Shown here in pieces: positions 8,312-14,718 of a stretch of DNA of 27,801 nt. Numbering within the stretch: the stretch's first letter is position 1; the number at the start of each line of letters is the position of its first letter. The DNA comes from a virus. A program made the position numbers and the translations under genes. Below the pieces are notes generated by a model. That model had not been told where the DNA came from. It ran no database searches and saw only the letters and a program-made list of their open reading frames with translations. The DNA is taken from IMG/VR virus record IMGVR_UViG_3300023237_000533, positions 1 to 27,801 of that record. One strand, written 5' to 3'.

Positions 8312-9529
8312 CTAAACACTAAACAACAAGAGTTCGTTGACTTTGCTATTAAAAAGTTTGGTTCAAACGAATTGACTACAGTTCAATTAAAAGAAGCTAA
8401 TGCCAATTTTGGTTGCAAGTATGCACCACAATGGCTAATTAAAAATAATGATTTCAAAATTGGTAAATCATTGTTCAAATTGCCTACTGAGGGAGATTAT
8501 ACTCCGTCTATTAAGGCTGAAACAAAAGGTGAAACTGAAAAAGTTTTGACTACTAAAGCACCTGAAACTGAAACTGTTTCTGAAGCTGCGTATGTAGTTT
8601 CATCATTAACTGGCAACATTGTTCCTGAAAAGGATCCTGTGTTCGTTTCATTTGGTAATTATCCAGATGTTAAGAGCATTATCAAAAGCAAGATGTTTTA
8701 TCCTGTTTTTATTACAGGTCTTTCAGGTAACGGTAAGACTATGGGTGTTACCCAAGCTTGTGCCGAAAACAAGAGAGAATTAATTAGAGTAAACATTACC
8801 ATTGAAACAGATGAAGATGATTTACTTGGTGGTTACAGACTTAAAGATGGCCAAACTGTTTGGCAGAATGGTCCTGTAATCGAAGCCATGGAGAGAGGCG
8901 CTGTGCTTCTACTTGATGAAATTGACCTTGCGTCTAATAAGATTATGTGTTTACAACCTATCTTAGAAGGCTCTGGTGTCTATGTTAAGAAGATAAACAG
9001 ATTTGTAAAACCTGCTCATGGTTTCAACTGTGTTGCTACTGCCAATACTAAAGGTCAAGGTAGTGATGACGGTAAGTTTATTGGTACTAATGTTCTTAAT
9101 GAGGCTTTCTTGGAAAGATTTCCAATTACCTTTGAACAGAAATATCCAAAACCAAGTGTAGAAGAAAAGATTTTAGTTTCTACATTAAAGGCTACAAGCA
9201 AAGATGATATAGATTTTTGTAAGAAGTTGGTAACATGGGCTGATGTAATCAGAAAAACCTACTATGATGGTGGTGTTGACGAGATTATATCAACTAGAAG
9301 ATTGGTTCACATCACTCAAGCATACAGTATCTTTGGTCAAAAAATCAAAGCTATTGAAGTTTGTACTAACAGATTTGATGATGACACAAAGAATTCATTT
9401 ATGGAATTATATACCAAAGTGGATGCTGGCGCTACTGCTGAGCAGATAAGCGAACAGCAAAGACAAGCGGATATGAGTTCACAAATGGACGACAATGATA
9501 GTGAGTCAGATGACAGCGATGCCATCTAA
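8309..9529 (+). CDS. cobS: CobS-like AAA+ ATPase (MoxR family)
   Basis: This protein has 406 residues from this start; ATG 8288 would add seven. Numbered from 8288, an N-terminal domain of about 65 residues precedes the ATPase. Walker A GLSGNGKT is at 144-151, a QNGPVIEAMERGA segment is near 193-205, Walker B LLLDEID is at 207-213, and there is a sensor-like TANT. The tail is acidic (DDNDSESDDSD). CobS is the ATPase of the aerobic cobaltochelatase, and cobS-like genes are a known feature of marine T4-like phages, where their real role is unsettled. The VWA protein just upstream, under a copy of the same promoter, is its likely partner. A strong terminator follows the gene. Confidence 0.88.
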   Translation: MLNTKQQEFVDFAIKKFGSNELTTVQLKEANANFGCKYAPQWLIKNNDFKIGKSLFKLPTEGDYTPSIKAETKGETEKVLTTKAPETETVSEAAYVVSSLTGNIVPEKDPVFVSFGNYPDVKSIIKSKMFYPVFITGLSGNGKTMGVTQACAENKRELIRVNITIETDEDDLLGGYRLKDGQTVWQNGPVIEAMERGAVLLLDEIDLASNKIMCLQPILEGSGVYVKKINRFVKPAHGFNCVATANTKGQGSDDGKFIGTNVLNEAFLERFPITFEQKYPKPSVEEKILVSTLKATSKDDIDFCKKLVTWADVIRKTYYDGGVDEIISTRRLVHITQAYSIFGQKIKAIEVCTNRFDDDTKNSFMELYTKVDAGATAEQISEQQRQADMSSQMDDNDSESDDSDAI

Positions 9530-9540
9530 ATCTATTAAAC

Positions 9541-9591
9541 ATAGTGTAAGTCCTTGGTGGAGGGGTAGTACCCTCCACCTTTTTACACTAT
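9541..9591 (+). terminator. Strong intrinsic terminator after the CobS-like gene
   Basis: A 9-bp perfect GC-rich stem (GGTGGAGGG 9556-9564, CCCTCCACC 9571-9579) with a 6-base loop is followed by TTTTT 9580-9584. A second, outer 9-bp pairing (ATAGTGTAA 9541-9549, TTACACTAT 9583-9591) would enclose it and partly sequester the T-tract. The ribosome site of the next gene begins four bases later. Confidence 0.92.
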
Positions 9592-9613
9592 CAAGGGAGG
9601 AGGTAATAAATTT

Positions 9614-9817
9614 ATGAGTATAACTGTAGAAGTTAGAGGTGGTAACCTCGAAAAAGCTATGAGAGTTTTAAAGAAGAAGGTTATGAAAGAAGGTCTAGTA
9701 AAAGAGTTAAGAGCTAGACAACACTATCAAAAACCATCTGAAATTAAAAGGGAAAAGAAAAAAGAAGGTATTAAAAACTATAAAAAGAACAAGAAAAAAA
9801 TGGAACAAGAACAATAG
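9614..9817 (+). CDS. rpsU: Ribosomal protein bS21 homologue
   Basis: This 67-residue basic protein aligns by eye with bacterial bS21 (E. coli 71 residues). It starts with the beta strand SITVEVRGG, continues with a helix NLEKAMRVLKKKV, then VKELRARQHYQKPSEIKREKKK and a lysine-rich tail. bS21 sits on the 30S platform next to the anti-Shine-Dalgarno and takes part in initiation. Marine phages, including phages of SAR11, are known to encode it, presumably to place a phage copy on host ribosomes. The ribosome site is unusually long (GGGAGGAGGT 9595-9604, nine bases before the ATG), and the strong terminator lies immediately upstream. No promoter of the GCTTGAC type is visible between that terminator and this gene. 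Confidence 0.85.
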   Translation: MSITVEVRGGNLEKAMRVLKKKVMKEGLVKELRARQHYQKPSEIKREKKKEGIKNYKKNKKKMEQEQ

Positions 9818-9851
9818 AATTCCCGCCTGTGCTTATAATATGAATAAATAG

Positions 9852-10138
9852 TGATACCAGGCAAGTCGTAAGACCTGGGGCGTGGAGGGTAGCTTGACCC
9901 ATTGCATAGCAATAAATTACAAGCCGCAGTTGGTGGTCTGACGATACGAAAACCACCACAAAATTCGGGCTCATTGGTCTTCGTAGGCATAATGCATAGG
10001 CTTAGTTAGATAAGTTAGTATAATGAGGTTGTTGACCTGCCTCAGCCCAATAAAATTTAGGAGAGCGAGAGTGAACCTAAATCATTAACATATTCACTAG
10101 GGAACTGGTAGGGATCCTTAGCCTAGTGAATGTTAATG
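9852..10138 (+). ncRNA. Candidate structured non-coding RNA or long structured leader (function unknown)
   Basis: The 408 bases from 9818 to 10225 contain no credible gene. Read on the + strand they can form a series of hairpins: CCAG/CTGG capped by GTC-GTAA-GAC, a GNRA tetraloop (9857-9878); GGGT/ACCC (9887-9900); TTGC/GCAA (9902-9912); TGGTGGT/ACCACCA (9931-9958); ATTTAGG/CCTAAAT (10055-10082); and a 17-bp stem with one 2-base bulge (10083-10138). GGGCT 9967-9971 can pair at long range with AGCCC 10044-10048, enclosing TGAGG/CCTCA. GCCTG 9825-9829 competes with the first hairpin for CAGGC 9858-9862. AATAAATA at 9843-9850 could be its promoter. The GNRA loop and the run order favour the + strand. 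Boundaries are my estimate, and I recognise no known RNA family. Confidence 0.5.
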
Positions 10139-10146
10139 TATAAATA
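10139..10146 (+). promoter_or_regulatory. T4-type late promoter box TATAAATA
   Basis: TATAAATA begins directly after the last base of the 17-bp hairpin ending at 10138. The transcript would start near 10152 and carry a leader of about 75 bases. That leader contains an AT-rich hairpin (AAATTCT 10168-10174, AGAATTT 10178-10184) enclosed by GGTTG/CAACC, then the ribosome site AAGGAGGG at 10209-10216 before the ATG at 10226. Confidence 0.6.
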
Positions 10147-10225
10147 ACAATGAACCGGTTGTTTATTAAATTCTAGTAGAATTTTTTAAGTAAGCAACCA
10201 AACAGTCCAAGGAGGGCTAAACGAT

Positions 10226-11362
10226 ATGTATATATCAGACCTAAGAAAAGGTGACTACAAGTTACCTGACGCAGTAAAAAATATCGACTTAAAAAAATCA
10301 CTAAATGCCTATGAAGAAAGCAAACATTTGTTTTCAATTAGTGGACAAGTTGATAAACATTTCAACACAAGAAAAAAATATCCATTCACACCATCAGAAT
10401 TAAAATCTGATAGAGGATGGAAAGAAATAGGTATTAAACCTGACGGTGTTGATTTTCAAACAATTGACCAGAAAATCAGAAAAGGTCGTAGTTTTGATAC
10501 TTATGCTTGGATTCCTAATGATATGATATACACCAATATCATTCACAATAGAGGAGACAATATCAATTTTACAAATATATCTACACATTTAGATTTAAGA
10601 GAAGGTTTATTTTGGCAAGCTATGAATATTACCGTAGTTGTATATTATGCTAAAGACGGAACATATAAATTTGTAACCGTGATTGGTAATCATTGTACAG
10701 CAAAATCTATTATTGTAAGTGGACTTGGTGCACCTGTATTTGCTAGAGTTGTTTGTTTAGGTAAAGAAACATCTTTAGATGAAATCAGAAAGTTTGGTGC
10801 TATTATTCATCACACAGATAGTGATAGAAGAACAAACCAAGGTGCTGAAGATAGATTAGTTTCAGGTGCTCAAGCTGGCGAACCTCAATATGAAAATACA
10901 ATGAGAGTTTTAGTTGACATGGGATTTAATATTAAAAATCAAGTGAAACAAAACGGTAAAGTTTTGAAAAAAATATCTTCTCCATCATCTTTAATGGCTA
11001 TTATCAAAGAGTTTGATTATGAAATAGTAAAAGATAATGTTAATTTGCTTAGAAAGGCATATCAAACAGATAGTGAAATCTTAACAGGAGCTTTATCTGT
11101 GTTAACAATTATCAGACACTATTTTGATAATAAAATTAATAAAGAAGTCTTTGAAGAATGGTTTATGGAGTGGTCAGGTCAATTTGAACAATCAGATATA
11201 TTTCCTAATTCAGGTAAAAATAAAGATGTTATGAAACCTGTTTATGAACTGATTAAAAATATCAATAGATGGAGTAAGAAGAATCTGAATAGAAAACAGG
11301 TTCTAATTAGCCGAAAAGATATTTTCAAAGCTATCCCGGAGGATAAACTAGAGAATATTTAA
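10226..11362 (+). CDS. Unrecognised protein with a faint ParB-like segment
   Basis: This 378-residue soluble protein has no domain I can name with confidence. Residues about 145-215 read like a ParB/DGQHR-type fold: a strand, then IGNHCTAK (153-160), a hydrophobic VFARVVCLG strand, and a later HHTDSDRRTNQGAEDR stretch. These positions correspond loosely to the GxHR nucleotide-binding box of that superfamily, but the arginine is missing. The C-terminal third is helical and charged. A strong ribosome site (AAGGAGGG, nine bases upstream) and a late-type promoter box support expression. It lies directly after the structured RNA region and before Hsp20. Confidence 0.8.
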   Translation: MYISDLRKGDYKLPDAVKNIDLKKSLNAYEESKHLFSISGQVDKHFNTRKKYPFTPSELKSDRGWKEIGIKPDGVDFQTIDQKIRKGRSFDTYAWIPNDMIYTNIIHNRGDNINFTNISTHLDLREGLFWQAMNITVVVYYAKDGTYKFVTVIGNHCTAKSIIVSGLGAPVFARVVCLGKETSLDEIRKFGAIIHHTDSDRRTNQGAEDRLVSGAQAGEPQYENTMRVLVDMGFNIKNQVKQNGKVLKKISSPSSLMAIIKEFDYEIVKDNVNLLRKAYQTDSEILTGALSVLTIIRHYFDNKINKEVFEEWFMEWSGQFEQSDIFPNSGKNKDVMKPVYELIKNINRWSKKNLNRKQVLISRKDIFKAIPEDKLENI

Positions 11363-11374
11363 TTAAAAATTTTG

Positions 11375-11414
11375 TATGGGGGTTGAAATATGAACTTTAA
11401 TCCCCATATAAATA
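11375..11414 (+). promoter_or_regulatory. Hairpin joined to a T4-type late promoter box, upstream of Hsp20
   Basis: TATGGGG 11375-11381 pairs with CCCCATA 11402-11408. TATAAATA (11407-11414) overlaps the last two bases of the stem. Transcription would start near 11420, 53 bases before the Hsp20 ATG. The hairpin may end transcripts of the upstream gene, although there is no T-tract. Confidence 0.55.
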
Positions 11415-11472
11415 ACTATGATACGCTCATAAGAGGTATCAAACATTAACTTGCTTAACAAAGGAGATTAAA

Positions 11473-11925
11473 ATGACAAATCACAAAGCAATTCAATCAA
11501 TTTTTACTGGACTAAGGCCGTTTACCGTGGGGTTTGACGACATGTTCGACCATTTCGACCATATGGTTGACCATCTACCACACATGACGGCTAACAATTA
11601 TCCACCATACAATATCGTAAAGACAGGTTCTTTAACATATGATATTCAAGTGGCATTAGCTGGATACAATAAGAAAGATGTATCAATCAGTTATGAGGAT
11701 AATATCCTAAAAATCGAATCAGTAAAAAGTAAAGACGAAAAAGAAGTAGAAGAAAATGACGGAGTATTACACAAAGGCATTGCTAAAAGAAACTTTATGA
11801 AATCATTTACTATTGCTGAAGATGTTGAGGTTAAAGGTGCTGAACTTAAAGACGGCCTTTTAACAGTTTCTTTAGAGAAAATTGTTCCAGACCATAGAAA
11901 GGCTAGAACAATCAACATTAAATAA
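11473..11925 (+). CDS. Small heat-shock protein (Hsp20/alpha-crystallin family)
   Basis: This 150-residue protein has an alpha-crystallin domain from about residue 45. It includes YDIQVALAGYNKKDVSISYEDNIL, a loop region rich in lysine and glutamate, RNFMKSFTIAEDVEVKGAELKDGLLTVSLEK, and a short C-terminal extension. The I-x-I/V-type tail motif is weak (TINIK). Small Hsps are ATP-independent holdases, and Hsp20 genes are a hallmark of marine T4-like phages, where a role in capsid or protein folding is suspected. AAGGAG 11461-11466 sits six bases before the ATG. A late-type promoter box lies upstream and a hairpin terminator follows the stop. Confidence 0.92.
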   Translation: MTNHKAIQSIFTGLRPFTVGFDDMFDHFDHMVDHLPHMTANNYPPYNIVKTGSLTYDIQVALAGYNKKDVSISYEDNILKIESVKSKDEKEVEENDGVLHKGIAKRNFMKSFTIAEDVEVKGAELKDGLLTVSLEKIVPDHRKARTINIK

Positions 11926-11938
11926 CATTTAATCTATT

Positions 11939-11970
11939 GGCGTCCTACGCTTGACAATAGGACGCCTTTA
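11939..11970 (+). terminator. Hairpin terminator after Hsp20 whose loop contains the next -35 box
   Basis: GGCGTCCTA 11939-11947 pairs perfectly with TAGGACGCC 11958-11966 around a 10-base loop, followed by TTTA. It lies 13 bases after the Hsp20 stop. The loop (11948-11957) contains TTGACA, the -35 element of the following promoter. The T-tract is short, so termination may be incomplete. Confidence 0.7.
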
Positions 11971-11979
11971 GAGTATAAT
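11951..11979 (+). promoter_or_regulatory. Consensus sigma70-like promoter for tRNA-Gly and the clamp operon
   Basis: TTGACA 11951-11956, exact 17-base spacer, TATAAT 11974-11979: a full match to consensus in both boxes. The start is expected near 11986, about ten bases before the tRNA. Gene 45 follows the tRNA with no other promoter, so one transcript probably carries both. Confidence 0.88.
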
Positions 11980-11996
11980 GTATAATATGAACAAAT

Positions 11997-12070
11997 GCGG
12001 AGTTAGTATAAAAGTAACACACTTGGTTTCCAACCAAGAGAAGATTGGGCAGTACAATCACTCCGCTCCA
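11997..12070 (+). tRNA. tRNA-Gly (anticodon UCC) with an atypical T-loop
   Basis: A 74-base cloverleaf with encoded CCA. The acceptor stem is GCGGAGT 11997-12003 with ACTCCGC 12060-12066, discriminator T and CCA 12068-12070. The anticodon arm is CTTGG/CCAAG (12022-12026, 12034-12038) with loop TTTCCAA and anticodon TCC at 12029-12031. The T-stem is GATTG/CAATC (12043-12047, 12055-12059). The T-loop reads GGCAGTA instead of the usual TTCRANN: C56 and a purine at 57 remain, but T54, T55 and A58 are lost. The D-stem has an A-C mismatch and its loop (TAAAAGTAA) lacks the GG pair. Layout and length follow bacterial tRNA-Gly(UCC). It reads GGA, although GGT visibly dominates in these genes. Confidence 0.85.
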
Positions 12071-12096
12071 AAACAATTGAAAAAAGGAAATATATA

Positions 12097-12762
12097 ATGA
12101 ACATAACTAGTGATACAATTGCTATTCTGAAAAACTTTTCAGATATTAACCAGAATATTTTGGTTAAGCCAGGCAACCAACTACAAACCATTTCAACTTT
12201 AAAAAATATATTAGCTGAAGCTGATGTATCAGAAAAGTTTGAACAAGAGTTTGCTATCTACGATTTACCAGAATTTTTAAGGGCTGTTGACTTATTTGAT
12301 AAGTCAGACCTTGCATTTAATGGTGGTCAAAACCTAACTATTAAAGATAGTAATAGTAAACAATCAATCAAATATTATTTTGCAGACAAGTCGGTGGTAG
12401 TTTCGCCGTCTAAAATGATTACCATGCCTGATAAGTATGTAACATTTTCTTTGAAGAAAGATGTCTTTGAAAAATTAATGAAAGGTGTAACAACACTTAA
12501 TCTACCAGACATTGCAGTAAAAGGTAATGGTAAAGAGATTAGTTTAGTTGCAACTGATAAGAAAACGCCAGCGTCAAATGACTATTCATTTGTTATCGGA
12601 GAAACAGATAAGACCTTTACGGCTTATTTTAAAACTGAGAACTTTAAAATGATTAGAGATGATTATGATGTGGCTATTTCAGCACAAAAAATCTCACACT
12701 TTATCAATCGAAACAAACCAATTCAATATTGGATTGCAATCGAACCTGATAGTGAGTTTTAA
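12097..12762 (+). CDS. 45: Sliding clamp gp45
   Basis: This 221-residue protein (T4 gp45 is 228) resembles the T4 DNA polymerase clamp from its first residues (TIAILKNFSDINQNILVKPG). It has the acidic FAIYDLPEFLRAVDLF segment and a C-terminal PIQYWIAIEPDSEF. As a trimeric ring it tethers gp43 to DNA, and in T4 it also activates late transcription with gp33 and gp55, which matters given the TATAAATA boxes here. The ribosome site AAAGGAAA precedes the ATG. Gene order 45-44-62-regA matches T4, with two small insertions between 45 and 44. Confidence 0.93.
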   Translation: MNITSDTIAILKNFSDINQNILVKPGNQLQTISTLKNILAEADVSEKFEQEFAIYDLPEFLRAVDLFDKSDLAFNGGQNLTIKDSNSKQSIKYYFADKSVVVSPSKMITMPDKYVTFSLKKDVFEKLMKGVTTLNLPDIAVKGNGKEISLVATDKKTPASNDYSFVIGETDKTFTAYFKTENFKMIRDDYDVAISAQKISHFINRNKPIQYWIAIEPDSEF

Positions 12763-12763
12763 T

Positions 12764-13111
12764 ATGTCCGATACATATAAGCTAGAAGATGGTACCGAAT
12801 ACAATTCAGACGACTATATCAAAGTAGAAACCAGAGAATATCATCAAACAACACACTATCTTAACAGACAAATTGCTGTTTCTGATATTATAAAGGAGTT
12901 TGGTGATTTACCTACCTTTGAAAAAGGTCTTTACTTTGATTGCAACGATTATCACAAATCTTCACAAGAAGATAAAGAGTTGGCTGATAAAGTCCAAGAA
13001 TTTGTATCAGAGCACGATTATGACCGTGAAGAAGATTGTTGGACAATGAATAAAGGCGGTTATGATGTTGATGCTGAAATCGTTGACAAGTTTACAATTG
13101 AAAATAAATAA
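12764..13111 (+). CDS. Small acidic protein of unknown function
   Basis: The frame is open further upstream inside gene 45, but the likely start is the ATG one base after the gene 45 stop, giving 115 residues (MSDTYKLEDGTEYNSDD). The protein is rich in aspartate, glutamate and tyrosine, with no membrane segment or signal peptide. The stretch YDREEDCWTMNKGGYDVDAEI near the C-terminus is the most distinctive part. Its place directly behind the clamp suggests co-expression with the replisome. I do not recognise a family. Confidence 0.75.
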   Translation: MSDTYKLEDGTEYNSDDYIKVETREYHQTTHYLNRQIAVSDIIKEFGDLPTFEKGLYFDCNDYHKSSQEDKELADKVQEFVSEHDYDREEDCWTMNKGGYDVDAEIVDKFTIENK

Positions 13112-13135
13112 TGGGTTTTTAGAGAATTACTGTCT

Positions 13136-13143
13136 TATAAATA
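13136..13143 (+). promoter_or_regulatory. T4-type late promoter box TATAAATA upstream of the GIY-YIG gene
   Basis: TATAAATA ends five bases before the ATG at 13149, so transcription would begin at about the start codon. There is no clear inverted repeat in front of it. Late promoters associated with homing endonuclease genes are known in T4 (I-TevI), so the placement is plausible. Confidence 0.45.
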
Positions 13144-13148
13144 CTTGT

Positions 13149-13811
13149 ATGATAAAAATATACAAGATTACAAATAAAGTAAATAAAAAATTTTATATAG
13201 GATATACCTCCAAATCTTTAGAAGAAAGATTTGCTAGACATTTATATAATGCATTTAATTTAAATATGAAAACACATCTATACAGAGCTATGAGAAAAAA
13301 TGGAAAAGATAATTTTTATGTTGAATTAATAAAAGAAGGTAAATCTAAATTGTTAGAAGTTGATACTATTTCTAAACTAAAACCTCATTATAATATGACT
13401 AATGGTAATGATGGTGGAGATACAAGTAATAGTATTAATTTTATAAAAAGTATGAAAAAATATCATAAAACTAAAACTAGAGAATCATATGCTACATACG
13501 GAATGTTGGGTAAGAAACAAAGTGAAGAACAAAAATCCACTCTTTCTAAATTAACTAAAGAAAGATGGAACAATTATACTGAAGCAGAAATCAAATCAAT
13601 CTCCGATAAAGTCCGAGGTAAAAAGAATGGTATGTATGGGAAAACTCCATCAAATGCTGTTCCTATTAAATATAAAGGTAAAAACTATGCATCTATTAGT
13701 GAGGCAAGTAGAAAAACTGGTGTTAAAAATTATATAATAATGAAAGAGGTGAAGAATGGAAAAGTCAAAAGACTTCCTTTGGGTGGAAGCTTACAGGCCA
13801 AAGCGTATTGA
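13149..13811 (+). CDS. Free-standing GIY-YIG homing endonuclease with NUMOD DNA-binding repeats
   Basis: This 220-residue protein starts at ATG 13149; the frame is open further upstream but only this start begins the domain. The GIY-YIG motif reads IYKITN...FYIGYTSKSLEERFARH, with the catalytic arginine in the ERF/ARH region and a YNMTNGNDGG end. The C-terminal half carries NUMOD3-like elements (GMLGKKQSEEQKSTLSK and GKKNGMYGKT) and a NUMOD1-like helix-turn-helix (YASISEASRKTGVKN). Such genes spread by cutting DNA near their own insertion point. It separates the clamp from the clamp loader and its last 56 bases overlap gene 44, providing the gene 44 ribosome site. Lysine and asparagine AAA/AAT codons look enriched against its neighbours, consistent with recent arrival. 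Confidence 0.9.
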   Translation: MIKIYKITNKVNKKFYIGYTSKSLEERFARHLYNAFNLNMKTHLYRAMRKNGKDNFYVELIKEGKSKLLEVDTISKLKPHYNMTNGNDGGDTSNSINFIKSMKKYHKTKTRESYATYGMLGKKQSEEQKSTLSKLTKERWNNYTEAEIKSISDKVRGKKNGMYGKTPSNAVPIKYKGKNYASISEASRKTGVKNYIIMKEVKNGKVKRLPLGGSLQAKAY

Positions 13812-14709
13812 GGATTGTATTTTAACGGAAGAGTTAAAAACTACATTTACTCAATTTTTAAAACAAAAAGAAATACCTAATCTGTTATTAGCTGGTACTG
13901 CTGGTACTGGTAAGACTACTGTTGCTCGTGCATTGTGTGAGGAACTTGGTGCAGATTACATCATCATAAACGGTTCAGATGAAGGCCGTCAGATTGATAC
14001 ATTAAGAAACAAGATTAAGAACTTTGCTTCTACTGTATCATTAACTGAACATTCAAATCATAAAGTTGTGATTATTGACGAGGCAGACTATATGAATGCC
14101 GAGTCCGTACAACCTGCTTTAAGAAACTTCATTGAAACATTTTACAAAAACTGTAGATTTATCTTTACTTGTAATTACAAGAATAAGATTTTACCTGCTT
14201 TGCATAGTAGATGTACCGTTATAGACTTTGCCATTAAAAATGGTCAAAGAGTAAAGACAGCACAGGCGTTATTACAAAGGCTAGGCAAAGTCCTTGATGA
14301 AGAAGGTATTGAATATGATACCAAAGTATTAGCTGAGTTAATTCAGAAATATTATCCAGACTTTAGACGGACTATCAATGAACTTCAAAGATATTCTGTA
14401 AGAGGTAAAGTTGATAGTGGTATTTTGTTTAGTTTATCTGAGGCAAATACAAAAGAACTGGTCAAAATCTTAAAAGAAAAAAGATTTAATGACATGCGTA
14501 AATGGGTTATTAATAATCTTGACAAAGAACCGTCATCATTGTTTACTAGTGTTTACGAGTTAATGTATAAGTCTTTAGAATCTTCTTCTATTCCACAATC
14601 AATATTAATCATTGCTGGTTATCAGTACAAGTCTGCTTTCGTGGCAGACCAAGAGATTAATATGGTTGCGTGTTTGACGGAGATTATGGCTAACTGTAAA
14701 TTTAAATAG
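13756..14709 (+). CDS. 44: Clamp loader large subunit gp44
   Basis: This 317-residue AAA+ ATPase (T4 gp44 is 319) loads gp45 onto primer ends. It begins with the WVEAYRP motif common to clamp loaders. Walker A GTAGTGKTT is at 47-55, Walker B VVIIDEAD at 104-111, sensor 1 at FTCN (137-140) and the trans-acting arginine motif SRC at 151-153. Four gp44 and one gp62 form the loader. The start lies inside the GIY-YIG gene, with AAAGAGG 5-10 bases upstream. No second promoter is seen between the two genes. Confidence 0.95.
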   Translation: MEKSKDFLWVEAYRPKRIEDCILTEELKTTFTQFLKQKEIPNLLLAGTAGTGKTTVARALCEELGADYIIINGSDEGRQIDTLRNKIKNFASTVSLTEHSNHKVVIIDEADYMNAESVQPALRNFIETFYKNCRFIFTCNYKNKILPALHSRCTVIDFAIKNGQRVKTAQALLQRLGKVLDEEGIEYDTKVLAELIQKYYPDFRRTINELQRYSVRGKVDSGILFSLSEANTKELVKILKEKRFNDMRKWVINNLDKEPSSLFTSVYELMYKSLESSSIPQSILIIAGYQYKSAFVADQEINMVACLTEIMANCKFK

Positions 14710-14718
14710 AGGTCTATC

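Noticed and set aside
9820-10043. Traces of a cobalamin riboswitch (CCCGCCTGTG early, GACCTGCC late) given the cobS-like gene nearby
   Set aside because: The central conserved elements and their order are missing, and the region is downstream of cobS, separated from it by a terminator.
10005-10082. A second tRNA-like sequence (AGTTAGTATAA also occurs in the tRNA-Gly D-arm)
   Set aside because: No 7-bp acceptor stem, no 7-base anticodon loop and no T-arm can be drawn.
11390-11449. A 19-codon open frame before Hsp20 with G-rich bases upstream
   Set aside because: It lies across the hairpin and late promoter box, is very short and shows no family resemblance.
13083-13110. TTGACA at 13083 as a promoter for the GIY-YIG gene
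   Set aside because: No acceptable -10 box at 16-18 bases, no GC before the -35, and it lies inside a coding frame.
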